Of a stretch of 64,000 bases of DNA, positions 40,944-51,509 are shown one piece after another. The position numbers and the translations under genes were made by a program. Numbering within the stretch: position 1 is the first letter of the stretch; each line of letters opens with the position of its first letter. The DNA lies in the NCBI GenBank assembly GCA_035555795.1, contig DATMGE010000014.1, positions 1 through 64,000 of the forward strand, read 5' to 3'. The stretch is from RCIO01 sp035555795 (GTDB lineage Bacteria > Pseudomonadota > Alphaproteobacteria > Rhizobiales > Rhizobiaceae). Below the pieces are notes generated by a model that saw only the letters and a program-made list of their open reading frames with translations, was not told where the DNA came from and did no database searches.

Positions 40944-43256
40944 TCATTCGGTGGCCCGCGCCTGCTGGATCAGGCCCCAGACGCGCAAGGGCGTCGCCGG
41001 CATCTCGATATGGTCGATGCCATAGGCACGATAGAGCGCATCCGTCACCGCACTCATCGCCGCCGGTGTCGCACCGATGGTGCCCGCCTCGCCCGCACCC
41101 TTCAGGCCCATCGCATTGGTGGTCGACGGCACGTTGCGCATTTCGAAATGCAGGTTGGGCAGCATGTCCGCGCGCGGCACCGCGTAGTCCATGAAGCTGG
41201 CGGTCAGCAACTGGCCGTCCTCGCCATAGACGGTGTCTTCCGTGAGCGCCTGGCCGATGCCCTGCACCACGCCGCCATGGACCTGCCCGGCCAGCAGGAT
41301 CGGGTTCACCACGTCGCCATAGTCGTCGACGACGGTGAAGGCGACCACTTCGGTCGCGCCGGTCTGCGGGTCGATCTCGACCTCACATATATGGGTGCCG
41401 TTGGGATAGGTCGCCTCGCCCTGAACATATTCGGCATAGCCGCGCACATCGTTCGGATCGGCGGCGATGGCGGCGATGCGGGCGAAGTCGACGACACGGT
41501 CGGTGCCGACCACGCGCACTTCGCCATCGATCAGTTCGAGGTCGGCCGCGGATGCTTCCAGTTCGTCGGACGCGAGGCGCTTGATCTTCTCGGCAAGGTC
41601 GTCGCTGGCCTGCGCCGCCGACACGCCGCCGAGCGGAATGGAGCGCGAGCCGCCGGTGCCGCCGCCACGGCTCAGTTCGTCGGTGTCGCCCTGGCGGACA
41701 TTGATCTTCGCAATGTCGAGATTGAGCTTGCCGGCGACGAATTGCGCATAGGCCGTGGCGTGGCCCTGTCCGTTCGACTGGGTGCCGACGAAAAGGGTGA
41801 TCGTGCCATCCTTCTCCAACTGGAGATGGACCGGCTCGGAACCGGCAAAGGCGCAGGCTTCGATATAGGTCGCGATGCCGATGCCGCGGATGCGACCGCG
41901 CTTCTTCGCCTCTTCGGCGCGAGCGTCGAATGTGTTCCAGCCGGCGCGTTCGAGGCCGACTTCGAGATGGCCGGCGAACTCGCCGACATCATAGCTGCGG
42001 CCGCCCTGCGTCTTGTAGGGGAACTGCTCGGGGCGGATGAAGTTGCGACGGCGGATTTCTTCGCGCGTCAGGCCCATTTCGCGGGCGCAGGCATCCGTCA
42101 GCTTCTCGATCAGATAGGCCGCCTCGGGGCGGCCGGCGCCGCGATAGGCATCGACCGGGCAGGTATTGGTGTAGACGCCGTCCACCGTCACATCCATGGC
42201 CGGGATGTCATAGACGCCGGTGGACATGGAGATGCCGCCATAGGGGATATACGGGCCGAACTGGTGCGCATAGGCACCCATATTCGCAAAGAGATGGACG
42301 CGCAGGCCGAGATAGCGGCCATTCTTGTCCATCGCCATCTCCGCCTCGACATGATTGTCGCGGCCATGCGCATCGACGAGGAAATGCTCGGTGCGGTCGC
42401 TGGTCCACTTCACCGGGCGGTCGAGCAGCCGCGCGGCCTCGATGACGAGCGCATATTCGCGATAGACGAAGGTCTTGGTGCCGAAGCCGCCGCCGACATC
42501 GGGCGTGATAACGCGCAGCTTCTCGGCAGGCATCCTGAAGACGACGTCGCAGAGGATGCGGCGCATCGAGTGGACGCCCTGCGAACCGCTGGTCAGGACG
42601 AAGCGGTCCTCGTCGGCCTTCCACTCGGCCAGCGCCGAGCGCGGCTCCATATAGTTGGAAACGAGGCGGTTGTTGGAAAAGGCGATCCTGGTGACATGCG
42701 CGGCACGGGCAAAGGCCTCGTCGGTGCGCGCGGCGTCGCCCGCCTTGTACTGGAAGGCGCGATTGCTGCCATTGGCGGGCCAGACCAGCGGCGTCTCGGG
42801 GTCCAGCGCGGTCGCGGTATGGGAGGCCGCCGGCTCGGCGTCGAACTCGACCTCGATCAGCTCGGCGGCATCCTGCGCCAGGGCGCGTGTATCGGCCACG
42901 ACGAAAGCCACGGCATCGCCGACATGGCTGACGCGGTCGCGGCAGAGGATGGGAATGTCATGCGTATCGGGCCGCGAACCGTCGGGCTGCTTCTGCATCG
43001 CAGCGGTCTTGAGGTCGCCGAGATGAGCAAGATCGGCCGCCGTCAGCACCAGATGCACGCCGGGCGCGGCCCGCGCGGCTTCGACAGATGAAATGGTGAA
43101 CGTGCCGGCCGCGATCGGCGAGCGCAGGACATAGCCGTGCAGCGCACCGGGCGCGGTGATGTCGTCCGTGTAGCGCCCCCTCCCCGTGATGAAAGCGCTG
43201 TCTTCCTTGCGAAGCACGGAAGCGCCCATGCCGAATTTGGGTGTCATCACATTCAT
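40944..43256 (-). CDS. Form II CoxL-like molybdopterin hydroxylase large subunit
   Basis: A 770-residue molybdenum-binding subunit of the xanthine dehydrogenase/aldehyde oxidase family. It has the N-terminal a/b-hammerhead domain beginning around RGRYTDDITAPGALHGYVLR, and molybdopterin-binding regions including GGGFGTKTF, the AYRGAGR motif at 370-376, and KGAGEAG near the C-terminus with the active-site Glu. AYRGAGR is the form II signature, distinct from the AYxCSFR of genuine CO dehydrogenase. FAD (coxM) and 2Fe-2S (coxS) subunits are not adjacent here. The substrate is unknown. Confidence 0.92.
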   Translation of the reverse strand: MNVMTPKFGMGASVLRKEDSAFITGRGRYTDDITAPGALHGYVLRSPIAAGTFTISSVEAARAAPGVHLVLTAADLAHLGDLKTAAMQKQPDGSRPDTHDIPILCRDRVSHVGDAVAFVVADTRALAQDAAELIEVEFDAEPAASHTATALDPETPLVWPANGSNRAFQYKAGDAARTDEAFARAAHVTRIAFSNNRLVSNYMEPRSALAEWKADEDRFVLTSGSQGVHSMRRILCDVVFRMPAEKLRVITPDVGGGFGTKTFVYREYALVIEAARLLDRPVKWTSDRTEHFLVDAHGRDNHVEAEMAMDKNGRYLGLRVHLFANMGAYAHQFGPYIPYGGISMSTGVYDIPAMDVTVDGVYTNTCPVDAYRGAGRPEAAYLIEKLTDACAREMGLTREEIRRRNFIRPEQFPYKTQGGRSYDVGEFAGHLEVGLERAGWNTFDARAEEAKKRGRIRGIGIATYIEACAFAGSEPVHLQLEKDGTITLFVGTQSNGQGHATAYAQFVAGKLNLDIAKINVRQGDTDELSRGGGTGGSRSIPLGGVSAAQASDDLAEKIKRLASDELEASAADLELIDGEVRVVGTDRVVDFARIAAIAADPNDVRGYAEYVQGEATYPNGTHICEVEIDPQTGATEVVAFTVVDDYGDVVNPILLAGQVHGGVVQGIGQALTEDTVYGEDGQLLTASFMDYAVPRADMLPNLHFEMRNVPSTTNAMGLKGAGEAGTIGATPAAMSAVTDALYRAYGIDHIEMPATPLRVWGLIQQARATE

Positions 43257-43410
43257 GGCTACTAACCCTGGAAGGAAAGGGATTTGCTAAGGTCGACAGT
43301 GGCTGGCAGTTTTGTCGACCCTGCGTTTGATGTAAAGGGCGAGCAGCCTTTTCAAAAGACCCCAGGCCGCTTTTGCATGGGGTGCGTGGCACGACAGCAA
43401 GGGACGAGGA

Positions 43411-46056
43411 ATGGTTACGGATACGGGGCACGTCGTTCGCATCGAGGACTATCGCCCCAGCGACTATCTCATCCCCGCGACACGCATGACCTTCCGGCTC
43501 GATCGCGAGCGGACGCGCGTGGTCACCGAAATCGATGTGGAGCGCCGGAAAGGCGTCGCGGCGAGTGCGCCGCTGGTGCTCGACGGCGACGGCCTGACCC
43601 TCATCTCGCTGGAAATCGACGGCAGGCGCGTCGACGGGCACGAAATGGAAGTCACGCCGGACAGGCTGGCGCTCAACCATCCGCCCGCGGCCGGCAACTT
43701 CACGCTGCGGATCGAGACGGAAGTCGCCCCGGCCCGCAACCAGGCGCTGATGGGGCTCTATCGCTCGAACGGCGTCTATTGCACCCAGTGCGAGGCGGAG
43801 GGTTTTCGCCGCATCACCTATTTCCTCGACCGGCCGGACGTGATGTCCATCTATACGGTACGGATCGAGGCGGCCGCTGCGGAAGCGCCGCTGCTCCTGT
43901 CCAACGGCAATCCGGTCGAGACCGGCGCGCTGGAGGACGGCTTCCACTATGCGGTGTGGCACGACCCGCATCCCAAGCCCTCATACCTGTTTGCGCTGGT
44001 GGCCGGCGATCTCGGCGCAGTGCATGACAGCTTCACCACCGCCTCCGGCCGCACGGTGGCGCTCGGCGTCTATGTCGAGCATGGCAAGGAGGCCCGCGCG
44101 ACCTATGCGATGGATGCGCTCAAGCGCTCGATGAAGTGGGACGAAGAGGTGTTCGGCCGCGAATACGATCTCGACGTGTTCAACCTCGTCGCCGTCTCGG
44201 ACTTCAACATGGGCGCGATGGAGAACAAGGGGCTCAACATATTCAACGACAAATATGTGCTGGCCGACGAGGAGACCGCCACCGACGCCGACTATGCCAA
44301 TATCGAGGCCATCGTCGCGCATGAGTATTTCCACAATTGGACAGGCAACAGAATCACTTGCCGCGACTGGTTCCAGCTCTGCCTGAAGGAAGGGCTGACG
44401 GTCTTTCGCGACCACGAATTCTCCGCCGACCAGCGCTCGCGCGCGGTGAAGCGCATTGCCGAGGTGCGCACGCTGCGCGCCCTGCAATTCCCCGAGGACC
44501 AGGGGCCGCTGGCGCATCCGGTGCGCCCGCGCCGCTACCGGGAGATCAACAACTTCTACACGGCAACGGTCTACGAGAAGGGCTCGGAAGTGGTGCGCAT
44601 GATCCGCACCATCCTGGGCGCCGAAAATTTCCGCAAGGGGATGGACCTCTATTTCGACCGGCATGACGGCGACGCCGCGACGATCGAGGATTTCGTCAAG
44701 GTCTTCGAGGATGCTTCGGGGATCGATCTCGGGCAGTTCTCGCTCTGGTATCATCAGGCCGGTACGCCCAATATCGCCGTACGCGCGAGCTACGATGCAG
44801 CGCGCGCGGAACTGGTGCTGGATATCGAGCAGTCGGTACCGCCGACACCGTCGGAGAGCCGCAAGCGGGTGATGCATATTCCGCTCGCCTTCGGGCTGCT
44901 CGACGCGGACGGCAAGGAGATGGGCTTTTCGTCCGTGGACGGCGCGAGCGTCGAGAACGGGATCATCCATGTAAAGCGGCGCAAGCACACGGTCCGCTTT
45001 GCGGGTGTGGCCGAGCGCCCGGTCGTCTCGCTCAACCGCGATTTCTCTGCCCCGATCACGCTCGGGCTGGAGCAAAGCGATAGCGACCGCTTCTTCCTGG
45101 CGCGCCACGACACCGATCTCTTCTCCCGCTGGGAGGCGCTCAATACGGTTTTCACCCGCGAGCTTATCGCCGGCGTGAAGAAAATACGCGGCGGCGGCAT
45201 GCCCTCCTATCAGAGGGAGATGGTCGATCTGAGCGGCGAGATCGCCGAGGCGACGAAGCTGGAGCCGGCCTATCGCGGCCTGATGCTGACCCTGCCAGCA
45301 TCGGCGGACATCGCCCGCGAAATGGGCTCCAATATCGACCCGGACGCCATCCATGAGGCGCGCGAGACGCTGACGCTGGCGATCGGCGAGATGCATGCGG
45401 AACGCTTCACCGCCCTTCGCGCCACGCTGGCTGGCGGCGGGGCCTTCCGGCCGGATGCGGCGAGCGCCGGACGGCGCGCGCTCGGAAACGTGCTGCTGGA
45501 CTATATCAGCGCGGCTTCGGCAGACCCGGCAGCCGCGAAAGCGCAATATGATGCCGCGACCAACATGACCGAACGCGCGGCGGCGCTGGCGATCCTTGCG
45601 CACAGATTCACCGACAGCGCGGAAGCCATTGACGCGCTTGGCGATTTCGAGCGCCGCTTCGGCGCGGACCCGCTGGTGATGGACAAATGGTTCCAGATCC
45701 AGGCGACGGTGCCGGGCGCGGCCGCCGTGGCGCGTGTGGCCGCGCTGATGCGCCATCCGGGGTTCTCGATCGGCAATCCGAACCGGGTGCGCGCGCTGGT
45801 GGGCGCCTTCGCCAGCGGCAACCAGACAGGCTTCCACGCCGCCGACGGTTCCGGCTATCGCCTCTATGCCGACACGATCCGCGAGGTGGAGCGTCGCAAC
45901 CCGCAATTGTCGGCGCGGCTCGCGACAGCGTTCCGCTCCTGGCGGTCGCTGGAGCCGGGGCGGCAGGAGCTTGCACGCATCACGCTGGCAGATCTGGCGA
46001 GCGCGCCCGGCCTGTCGCGCGACCTCGCCGACATCCTCGAACGCACCCTTGGCTGA
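43411..46056 (+). CDS. pepN: Aminopeptidase N
   Basis: An 881-residue M1 zinc metallopeptidase removing N-terminal amino acids. The exopeptidase motif GAMEN is at 268-272 and the zinc site HEYFH at 304-308 with Glu327 of KEG as third ligand (HExxH-x18-E). An N-terminal beta domain and C-terminal helical domain (from about 540) make it the E. coli PepN type. The start follows AGGGACGAGG. A hairpin at 46062 lies just after the stop. It is divergent from the CoxL-like gene across 154 bases. Confidence 0.97.
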   Translation: MVTDTGHVVRIEDYRPSDYLIPATRMTFRLDRERTRVVTEIDVERRKGVAASAPLVLDGDGLTLISLEIDGRRVDGHEMEVTPDRLALNHPPAAGNFTLRIETEVAPARNQALMGLYRSNGVYCTQCEAEGFRRITYFLDRPDVMSIYTVRIEAAAAEAPLLLSNGNPVETGALEDGFHYAVWHDPHPKPSYLFALVAGDLGAVHDSFTTASGRTVALGVYVEHGKEARATYAMDALKRSMKWDEEVFGREYDLDVFNLVAVSDFNMGAMENKGLNIFNDKYVLADEETATDADYANIEAIVAHEYFHNWTGNRITCRDWFQLCLKEGLTVFRDHEFSADQRSRAVKRIAEVRTLRALQFPEDQGPLAHPVRPRRYREINNFYTATVYEKGSEVVRMIRTILGAENFRKGMDLYFDRHDGDAATIEDFVKVFEDASGIDLGQFSLWYHQAGTPNIAVRASYDAARAELVLDIEQSVPPTPSESRKRVMHIPLAFGLLDADGKEMGFSSVDGASVENGIIHVKRRKHTVRFAGVAERPVVSLNRDFSAPITLGLEQSDSDRFFLARHDTDLFSRWEALNTVFTRELIAGVKKIRGGGMPSYQREMVDLSGEIAEATKLEPAYRGLMLTLPASADIAREMGSNIDPDAIHEARETLTLAIGEMHAERFTALRATLAGGGAFRPDAASAGRRALGNVLLDYISAASADPAAAKAQYDAATNMTERAAALAILAHRFTDSAEAIDALGDFERRFGADPLVMDKWFQIQATVPGAAAVARVAALMRHPGFSIGNPNRVRALVGAFASGNQTGFHAADGSGYRLYADTIREVERRNPQLSARLATAFRSWRSLEPGRQELARITLADLASAPGLSRDLADILERTLG

Positions 46057-46061
46057 GCGGC

Positions 46062-46081
46062 GCGGCGAATAATTTCGCCGC
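46062..46081 (+). terminator. Hairpin after pepN
   Basis: GCGGCGAA and TTCGCCGC enclose a TAAT loop, five bases after the pepN stop codon. There is no T-run, so it may be a Rho-type or RNA-stabilising hairpin rather than an intrinsic terminator. Confidence 0.4.
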
Positions 46082-46180
46082 CGCCTCTGGACACCGTGAT
46101 TCGGCTCTGATTCCTTATGGATGATTCGGAAGTATGGCGTTGCCGGATCGCTCACCCGTTTGAACCAGAGGAGCCTGTCC

Positions 46181-48511
46181 ATGGCCGGCACGGACGCGTT
46201 GCGCGCGGCCGACAGAAGGATTGTTGCCTGGCGCAGGCAGCGGGCCCGGATCGCCGGCAATGCATCGCTCATGGCGGCGCCGGCATACCGCAAGCTGCTG
46301 GCGCTGGAGCCCTATATGCGCCGTGCCATTCCGGCCCTTATCGTCGTCTTCCTGCTGATCGTCGCGGCCGCGCGCGCATTGTCGATGATGGCGCTGCATG
46401 ACGATACCGAACGCAATGCGAAGGCGGTGCTCGGCCTCGCTTCGAGCCAGCTCGCCTATGCCCTCGCGGCAAGCAGCGCCGATGAAGCGACAACCTTGCT
46501 CGACCGGGCCGCGCGCAACGGCGCGCTCGGCACCAACCATGTGCTGATATTGGCCGACGAGAACCTGCGGGTCACCGATGCGACGCGCGCGGCGTCCTCA
46601 TGGGTCGGCAAGCCACTTGACGATATCCTCTCCGGCGCCCAGCCGCTGCTCCTGTTCGGCCAGCGCGCTGGGGTGCTCACGATCGAACTCAATGGCGCGC
46701 CCTGGTATGCGGCGCTCAGCTTCACCAGCGACCGGAAGAGCGCGGCGGTCACGCTCATCTCGCAGGATGCGGTGATGGAGGAATGGCGAAAGTCCGTTTC
46801 GCTCAATGTCACGCTGTTCGTGCTCACGGCCAGCATATTGCTGGCGATCCTCTACGCCTATTTCAGCCAGGCATCGCGCGCGCAGGAAGCGGACCGCCTC
46901 TACCTTCAGGCCCACCAACGGGTGGAGCTGGCGCTTGTGCGCGGCCGCTGCGGCCTTTGGGACTGGGACATGGCGCGCGGGCGCATGTACTGGTCACGGT
47001 CGATGTTCGACATGCTGGGCTACGAGCCCTGCGATGCGATGCTCTCCTTCGGCGAGGTCGCCAAGATCGTCCATCCGGAGGATGCCGATCTGTTCGACGT
47101 CGCCAAGCAGATCGTGGCGCGCGACACCGACCATATCGACCATATTTTCCGCATGCGCCATGCCGACGGCCACTGGGTGTGGATCCGCGCCCGCGCCCAG
47201 GCGACCGATCCGGACGAGAACGGAATCCACCTGATCGGCATCGCGGTGGACATTACCGAGCATCGCAACCTCGCCCAGCAATCCGAAGCGGCCGACATGC
47301 GGCTGCGCACCGCCATCGAAAGCATCAGCGAATCCTTCGTACTGTGGGATCCGTCCGGCCGCATGGTGATGTGCAACACCAAGTTCCAGCAGGATACCGG
47401 CCTGCCGGTTCGCGAGGTGGTGCCCGGCCGCCAGCGCGAGGCGATCGAAAAGCGCATGAACGCCTATGTCTTCGAGCGGCGGCTGATCAATGCGGGCGGC
47501 ATGAAGGGGAGCGCCACCTACGAGCGCCAGCTGGCGGACGGACGCTGGCTGCAGGTGACGGAAATGAAGACGCGCGACGGCAGCGTGGTTTCCGTCGGCA
47601 CCGACATCACGCAGATCAAGCTGCATCAGGAAAAGTTGGTGCGCAGCGAAGGCCAGCTCATGGCCACGATCAACGACCTTCACGCCGCGCGCAAGGCGGA
47701 GGCGGAGCGCACCCGCGAACTGGTCGACCTCAACCGCAAATATATGCGCGAGACCGAGCGCGCGGAAGCGGCCAACCGCGCCAAGTCGGAATTCCTCGCC
47801 AACATGTCACACGAGCTGCGCACGCCGCTCAACGCGATCATCGGTTTCTCGGAACTGATGCAGCAGGGTCTGTTCGGGCCGCTGGGCTCCGAAAAATACG
47901 GCGAATATGTCGGCGACATCCATTCGAGCGGCGCCTATCTGCTCGGCGTCATCAACGACATTCTCGACATGTCGAAGATCGAGGCCGGCCAGTTCTCCAT
48001 CGACCGCGAGAAGATCGACCTGTGCCCGCTGATCGAGGAGACGGTGCGCGTGGTGGCGCTGCAGGCGGCGGAGAAGTCGATCAAGCTGGAAAAGCGCATT
48101 CCGCAATCGATCACGCTCGATGCCGACCGGCGGGCGATCAAGCAGATCGTCATCAACCTCCTGTCCAACGCGGTGAAGTTCACCGGCGAAGGCGGGAAGA
48201 TTTCGCTGCGGGCGCGCAAAGTGTCGGGCGCCGTCATCCTCTCGATCGAGGATACAGGCTGCGGCATCCCGCCGGATGCCATCAGCAAGCTCGGGCGACC
48301 GTTCGAGCAGGTCCAGAACCAGTTCTCTAAGAACCATACGGGTTCGGGGCTCGGGCTGGCGATCTCCCGCTCGCTGGCGGAACTGCATGGCGGCGCACTC
48401 AAGATCCGCTCCACCGAGGGCGTGGGCACGATCGTCTCGGTGCGCCTCCCGGTCAGGCGCGGCACGCGTGCCCCGGCTGCGATGATCGTAAAGACGGCCG
48501 AAGCCGCCTAA
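46181..48511 (+). CDS. pleC: PAS-domain sensor histidine kinase, PleC-like
   Basis: A 776-residue membrane kinase. Helices at about 51-70 and 206-227 flank a periplasmic domain; two PAS domains follow (about 255-365, with WDWDMARGRMYWS, and 375-480). HisKA has NMSHELRTPLNAIIGFSELM with His544, the DivJ/PleC H-box, and the ATPase domain has NLLSNAVKFT, DTGCGIP and GSGLGLAIS. Its position beside glnE matches the PleC of Sinorhizobium. PleC acts on DivK/PleD in cell-cycle polarity; identity with pleC is inferred from motif and context. ATG 46181 has GGAG upstream. Confidence 0.85.
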   Translation: MAGTDALRAADRRIVAWRRQRARIAGNASLMAAPAYRKLLALEPYMRRAIPALIVVFLLIVAAARALSMMALHDDTERNAKAVLGLASSQLAYALAASSADEATTLLDRAARNGALGTNHVLILADENLRVTDATRAASSWVGKPLDDILSGAQPLLLFGQRAGVLTIELNGAPWYAALSFTSDRKSAAVTLISQDAVMEEWRKSVSLNVTLFVLTASILLAILYAYFSQASRAQEADRLYLQAHQRVELALVRGRCGLWDWDMARGRMYWSRSMFDMLGYEPCDAMLSFGEVAKIVHPEDADLFDVAKQIVARDTDHIDHIFRMRHADGHWVWIRARAQATDPDENGIHLIGIAVDITEHRNLAQQSEAADMRLRTAIESISESFVLWDPSGRMVMCNTKFQQDTGLPVREVVPGRQREAIEKRMNAYVFERRLINAGGMKGSATYERQLADGRWLQVTEMKTRDGSVVSVGTDITQIKLHQEKLVRSEGQLMATINDLHAARKAEAERTRELVDLNRKYMRETERAEAANRAKSEFLANMSHELRTPLNAIIGFSELMQQGLFGPLGSEKYGEYVGDIHSSGAYLLGVINDILDMSKIEAGQFSIDREKIDLCPLIEETVRVVALQAAEKSIKLEKRIPQSITLDADRRAIKQIVINLLSNAVKFTGEGGKISLRARKVSGAVILSIEDTGCGIPPDAISKLGRPFEQVQNQFSKNHTGSGLGLAISRSLAELHGGALKIRSTEGVGTIVSVRLPVRRGTRAPAAMIVKTAEAA

Positions 48512-48533
48512 CCCACTTCGCCGCTCTTGCGGG

Positions 48534-51509
48534 CTATTTGCGCTTCGTCCTAAGCAGGCGATCGAAGATGCCCTCGACCCTGTGCGACGTTTCCTGGATG
48601 TGGGCTTCAAGAATGCCCGTGTCCGGCAGGTCCGTCCTTGCCAGCAGAAGATCGGTCAGTCCCGGCGGAATATCGTCGGGATCGAGGCTTCCTTCGAGGC
48701 ACAGGCGGATGATCTGCGTCAGCGTCAGATAGAGGCCGTGCGCGGCAAGCAGGTCGTCGCGCGCCTGCGGATCGAGCCGCTCGGGGTCGATCCGCTCGAT
48801 CGCCGCCGCGGTGGAGGTGGTACGCGGCGCATCCTGGCGCCGCGGTGTCTCCAGCGTCGTTACCTGCGCGATGAATTCGAGGTCGATGATGCCGCCGCGG
48901 ATCAGCTTGAAATCCCAGAGGCTCGACGGGGGCTTTTCCTCCGCGATCAGGTCGCGCATCTCGGCGGCGTCGCGGCGCAACTTCACCGGATCGCGCTTCA
49001 GGCCGATGACGTCGCGGACGATCCGCTCGACCTCATCGCCGAGGCTCGCATCACCTGCGATAGTCCGCGCGCGCGTGATGGCCATGTGTTCCCACGTCCA
49101 TGCCTCGCCGCGCTGATATTTGGCAAAGGCGTCCACATGGGTGGCCACCGGCCCCTTGTTGCCGGACGGGCGCAGGCGAAGGTCGAGCTCGTACAGCACG
49201 CCCTCGGCGGTCGGCGCGGAGACGGCGGCGATGAGGCGTTGGGTCAGGCGGGTGAAATAGTGCGAGGGCGCAAGCTGCTTTTCGCCGTCCGAGGCTTCGG
49301 CGTCGGCCGCATGATCGTAGAGCAGGATCAGGTCGACATCGGAACCGGCGGTCAGTTCGCGGCTGCCGAGCTTGCCCATGCCGAGAACCACGATACGCTG
49401 GCCGGGAACGCGACCGTGACGGCGCGCGAATTCCTCGACCGTGACATCCAGCGCCGCGCCGATGGTGAGATCGGCGAGGTCCGAAAAGGCGCGGCCGGCG
49501 CGCGTGGCGTCGATGGCGCCCGTCAGCAGGCGCACGCCGATGAGGAATTTCTGCTCGGCGGCGAAGATGCGGAGCCGGTCCAGCACATCTTCCTGCACGA
49601 CCGCGCCGGCAAGGAAGGAATCGAGACGGTCGGCCAGATAGGCGCGCTTCGGCAATTCCGCGAGCACCGCGGGATCGAGCAGACCGTCAAAGACATGCGG
49701 CCGGCGGGTGATGATCGCCGCAAGGCGCGGCGCCGCTCCCATGATGCCGGCAAGCAGCTTCAGAAGGCGCGGGTTCGATTGCAGCAGGGAGAAAAGCTGG
49801 ATGCCGGCCGGCAGCCCGGCCAGAAACGCGTCGAAGCGCAGCAGCGCCTCGTCGGCACGGCGCGTCTCGCCGAAGGCTTGCAGAAGCGCGGGCGTCAGCT
49901 CGGTCAGGCGCTCGCGTGCTTCGGCAGACTGGGTGGCGCGGTAGCGGCCGAAATGCCAGGTGCGGATGACGCGGGCGATATCGCTGGGCCGCTCGAAGCC
50001 GAGCGTCGACAGCGTGTGCAGCGTGTCGGGATCGTCCACATCACCGGTGAAGACGAGATTGCCGACGCCGGCGGAAAGCTGCGGCGCGGTCTCGAATAGC
50101 GCCGCATAGTGGCTTTCCACCGCTTGCAGAGCTGTCCTGAACGCCTTCGCGAAGGCATCTGCCGAGGCGAAGCCGCGCATATGGGCGATGCGTTCCAGCC
50201 CCTCATCGTCCTCGGGCAGAAGATGCGTCTGTTCGTCCGCCACCATCTGGATGGCGTGCTCGACATCGCGCAGGAACCAGTATTGGCTCGTCAGGGCGTC
50301 ACGCGCATCCTCGGTGATCCATCCCCGTTCGGCCAGCCGGGCGAGCATCGGCACGGTCTCCTGGCCGCGCAGTTCGGGGAACCGTCCGCCCGCAATGAGT
50401 TGTTGCGTCTGGACGAAGAACTCGATCTCCCGGATGCCGCCGCGCCCCAGCTTGACGTTGTGGCCCTTCACGGCGATCTCGCCATGCCCCTTGTGGGCGT
50501 GGATCTGGCGCTTGATGGAATGGACGTCGGCGATGGCCGCATAATCCATATATTTGCGCCAGATATAGGGCTGGAGCTCCTTCAGGAAGGCCTGGCCCGC
50601 AGCGAGGTCGCCCGCCACCGGCCGTGCCTTGATCATCGCGGCGCGTTCCCAGTTCTGCCCCCTGCCCTCATAATAGTGGATCGCCGCATCGACCGAGATG
50701 GCAAGTGGCGTCGATCCCGGATCCGGGCGCAGCCGCAGGTCGGTGCGGAACACGTAGCCGTGCTCGGTGCGGTCCTGAAGGATCCTGACCAGACGCCGTG
50801 TCAGCCGCACGAACAGCTCCGCCGCCTCATGCGGATCGCCGATCGCCGGGGCCTGTGGATCGTAAAAGACGATGAGGTCGATATCGGAGGAGAAATTGAG
50901 CTCGTGCGCGCCGAGCTTGCCCATGCCGAGGATGACCCAGCCGGAGCCGCGCGTGGGATCGTCGGGATCGGGCAGGGTCAGCTTGCCCTGCTCATGCGCC
51001 TCGCGCAGCAGATAGCACGCCGCAGCACCCACGGCGGCGTCGGCGAGGTCGCTGAGGCGGCGCACGGTGACGGCGGCATCCGCCTCGCCGGCAAGGTCGC
51101 CCAGCGCGATCAGCGCATGCGCCTCGCCTTTCAGCAGGCGCAGCCGGCGCATCAGCTCGGCCTCGGGAACTTCGGCCGACCAATGGAGCGCGGCAATCTC
51201 GCCGACGATCTGCGCGATGCGCTGCGCCAGCGGCACGTCGAACAGGCGCTCCAGAATGAGCGGATCGCGGCGGAAGGCGTCGCGGAGGAAAGGCGAGAGA
51301 TCGACGGCGGCGAGCAGGAAGCGCCGGAGCGGATCGCGTGACTTCAGCAGCCTGGGCAGGCGTTGGGCGCCAGCCTCTTTCGCCGCCTCGGCAATATCGT
51401 CGAGCGACGCCTCCCCGGAAGCGCTGTCGAGCGGCGCGAGCTCGCGCGGCGGCATGCCGAACCAGCCGGGATCAGCGATGTCCGCGCCGGCGGAAAGCCG
51501 CCCACTCAT
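48534..51509 (-). CDS. glnE: Bifunctional glutamine synthetase adenylyltransferase/deadenylase
   Basis: A 991-residue nitrogen-control enzyme that adds or removes AMP on glutamine synthetase in response to PII. It has two nucleotidyltransferase domains, with GKLGAHELNFSSDIDLIVFY in the N-terminal deadenylylase half and GKLGSRELTAGSDVDLILLY in the C-terminal adenylylase half, and all-helical linkers. Length is normal. Its ATG overlaps the stop of the upstream histidine kinase gene (ATGA), so it is at the end of a degP/two-component transcription unit. Confidence 0.97.
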   Translation of the reverse strand: MSGRLSAGADIADPGWFGMPPRELAPLDSASGEASLDDIAEAAKEAGAQRLPRLLKSRDPLRRFLLAAVDLSPFLRDAFRRDPLILERLFDVPLAQRIAQIVGEIAALHWSAEVPEAELMRRLRLLKGEAHALIALGDLAGEADAAVTVRRLSDLADAAVGAAACYLLREAHEQGKLTLPDPDDPTRGSGWVILGMGKLGAHELNFSSDIDLIVFYDPQAPAIGDPHEAAELFVRLTRRLVRILQDRTEHGYVFRTDLRLRPDPGSTPLAISVDAAIHYYEGRGQNWERAAMIKARPVAGDLAAGQAFLKELQPYIWRKYMDYAAIADVHSIKRQIHAHKGHGEIAVKGHNVKLGRGGIREIEFFVQTQQLIAGGRFPELRGQETVPMLARLAERGWITEDARDALTSQYWFLRDVEHAIQMVADEQTHLLPEDDEGLERIAHMRGFASADAFAKAFRTALQAVESHYAALFETAPQLSAGVGNLVFTGDVDDPDTLHTLSTLGFERPSDIARVIRTWHFGRYRATQSAEARERLTELTPALLQAFGETRRADEALLRFDAFLAGLPAGIQLFSLLQSNPRLLKLLAGIMGAAPRLAAIITRRPHVFDGLLDPAVLAELPKRAYLADRLDSFLAGAVVQEDVLDRLRIFAAEQKFLIGVRLLTGAIDATRAGRAFSDLADLTIGAALDVTVEEFARRHGRVPGQRIVVLGMGKLGSRELTAGSDVDLILLYDHAADAEASDGEKQLAPSHYFTRLTQRLIAAVSAPTAEGVLYELDLRLRPSGNKGPVATHVDAFAKYQRGEAWTWEHMAITRARTIAGDASLGDEVERIVRDVIGLKRDPVKLRRDAAEMRDLIAEEKPPSSLWDFKLIRGGIIDLEFIAQVTTLETPRRQDAPRTTSTAAAIERIDPERLDPQARDDLLAAHGLYLTLTQIIRLCLEGSLDPDDIPPGLTDLLLARTDLPDTGILEAHIQETSHRVEGIFDRLLRTKRK

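Noticed and set aside
39957..43091. A 1044-residue open frame on the plus strand
   Set aside because: It is antisense to the DMT transporter and CoxL-like genes, which both carry clear family motifs. The frame is low-complexity and has no recognisable domain.
43981..46293. A 770-residue minus-strand open frame
   Set aside because: It is antisense to pepN, which has intact catalytic motifs; the frame shows no motif of its own.
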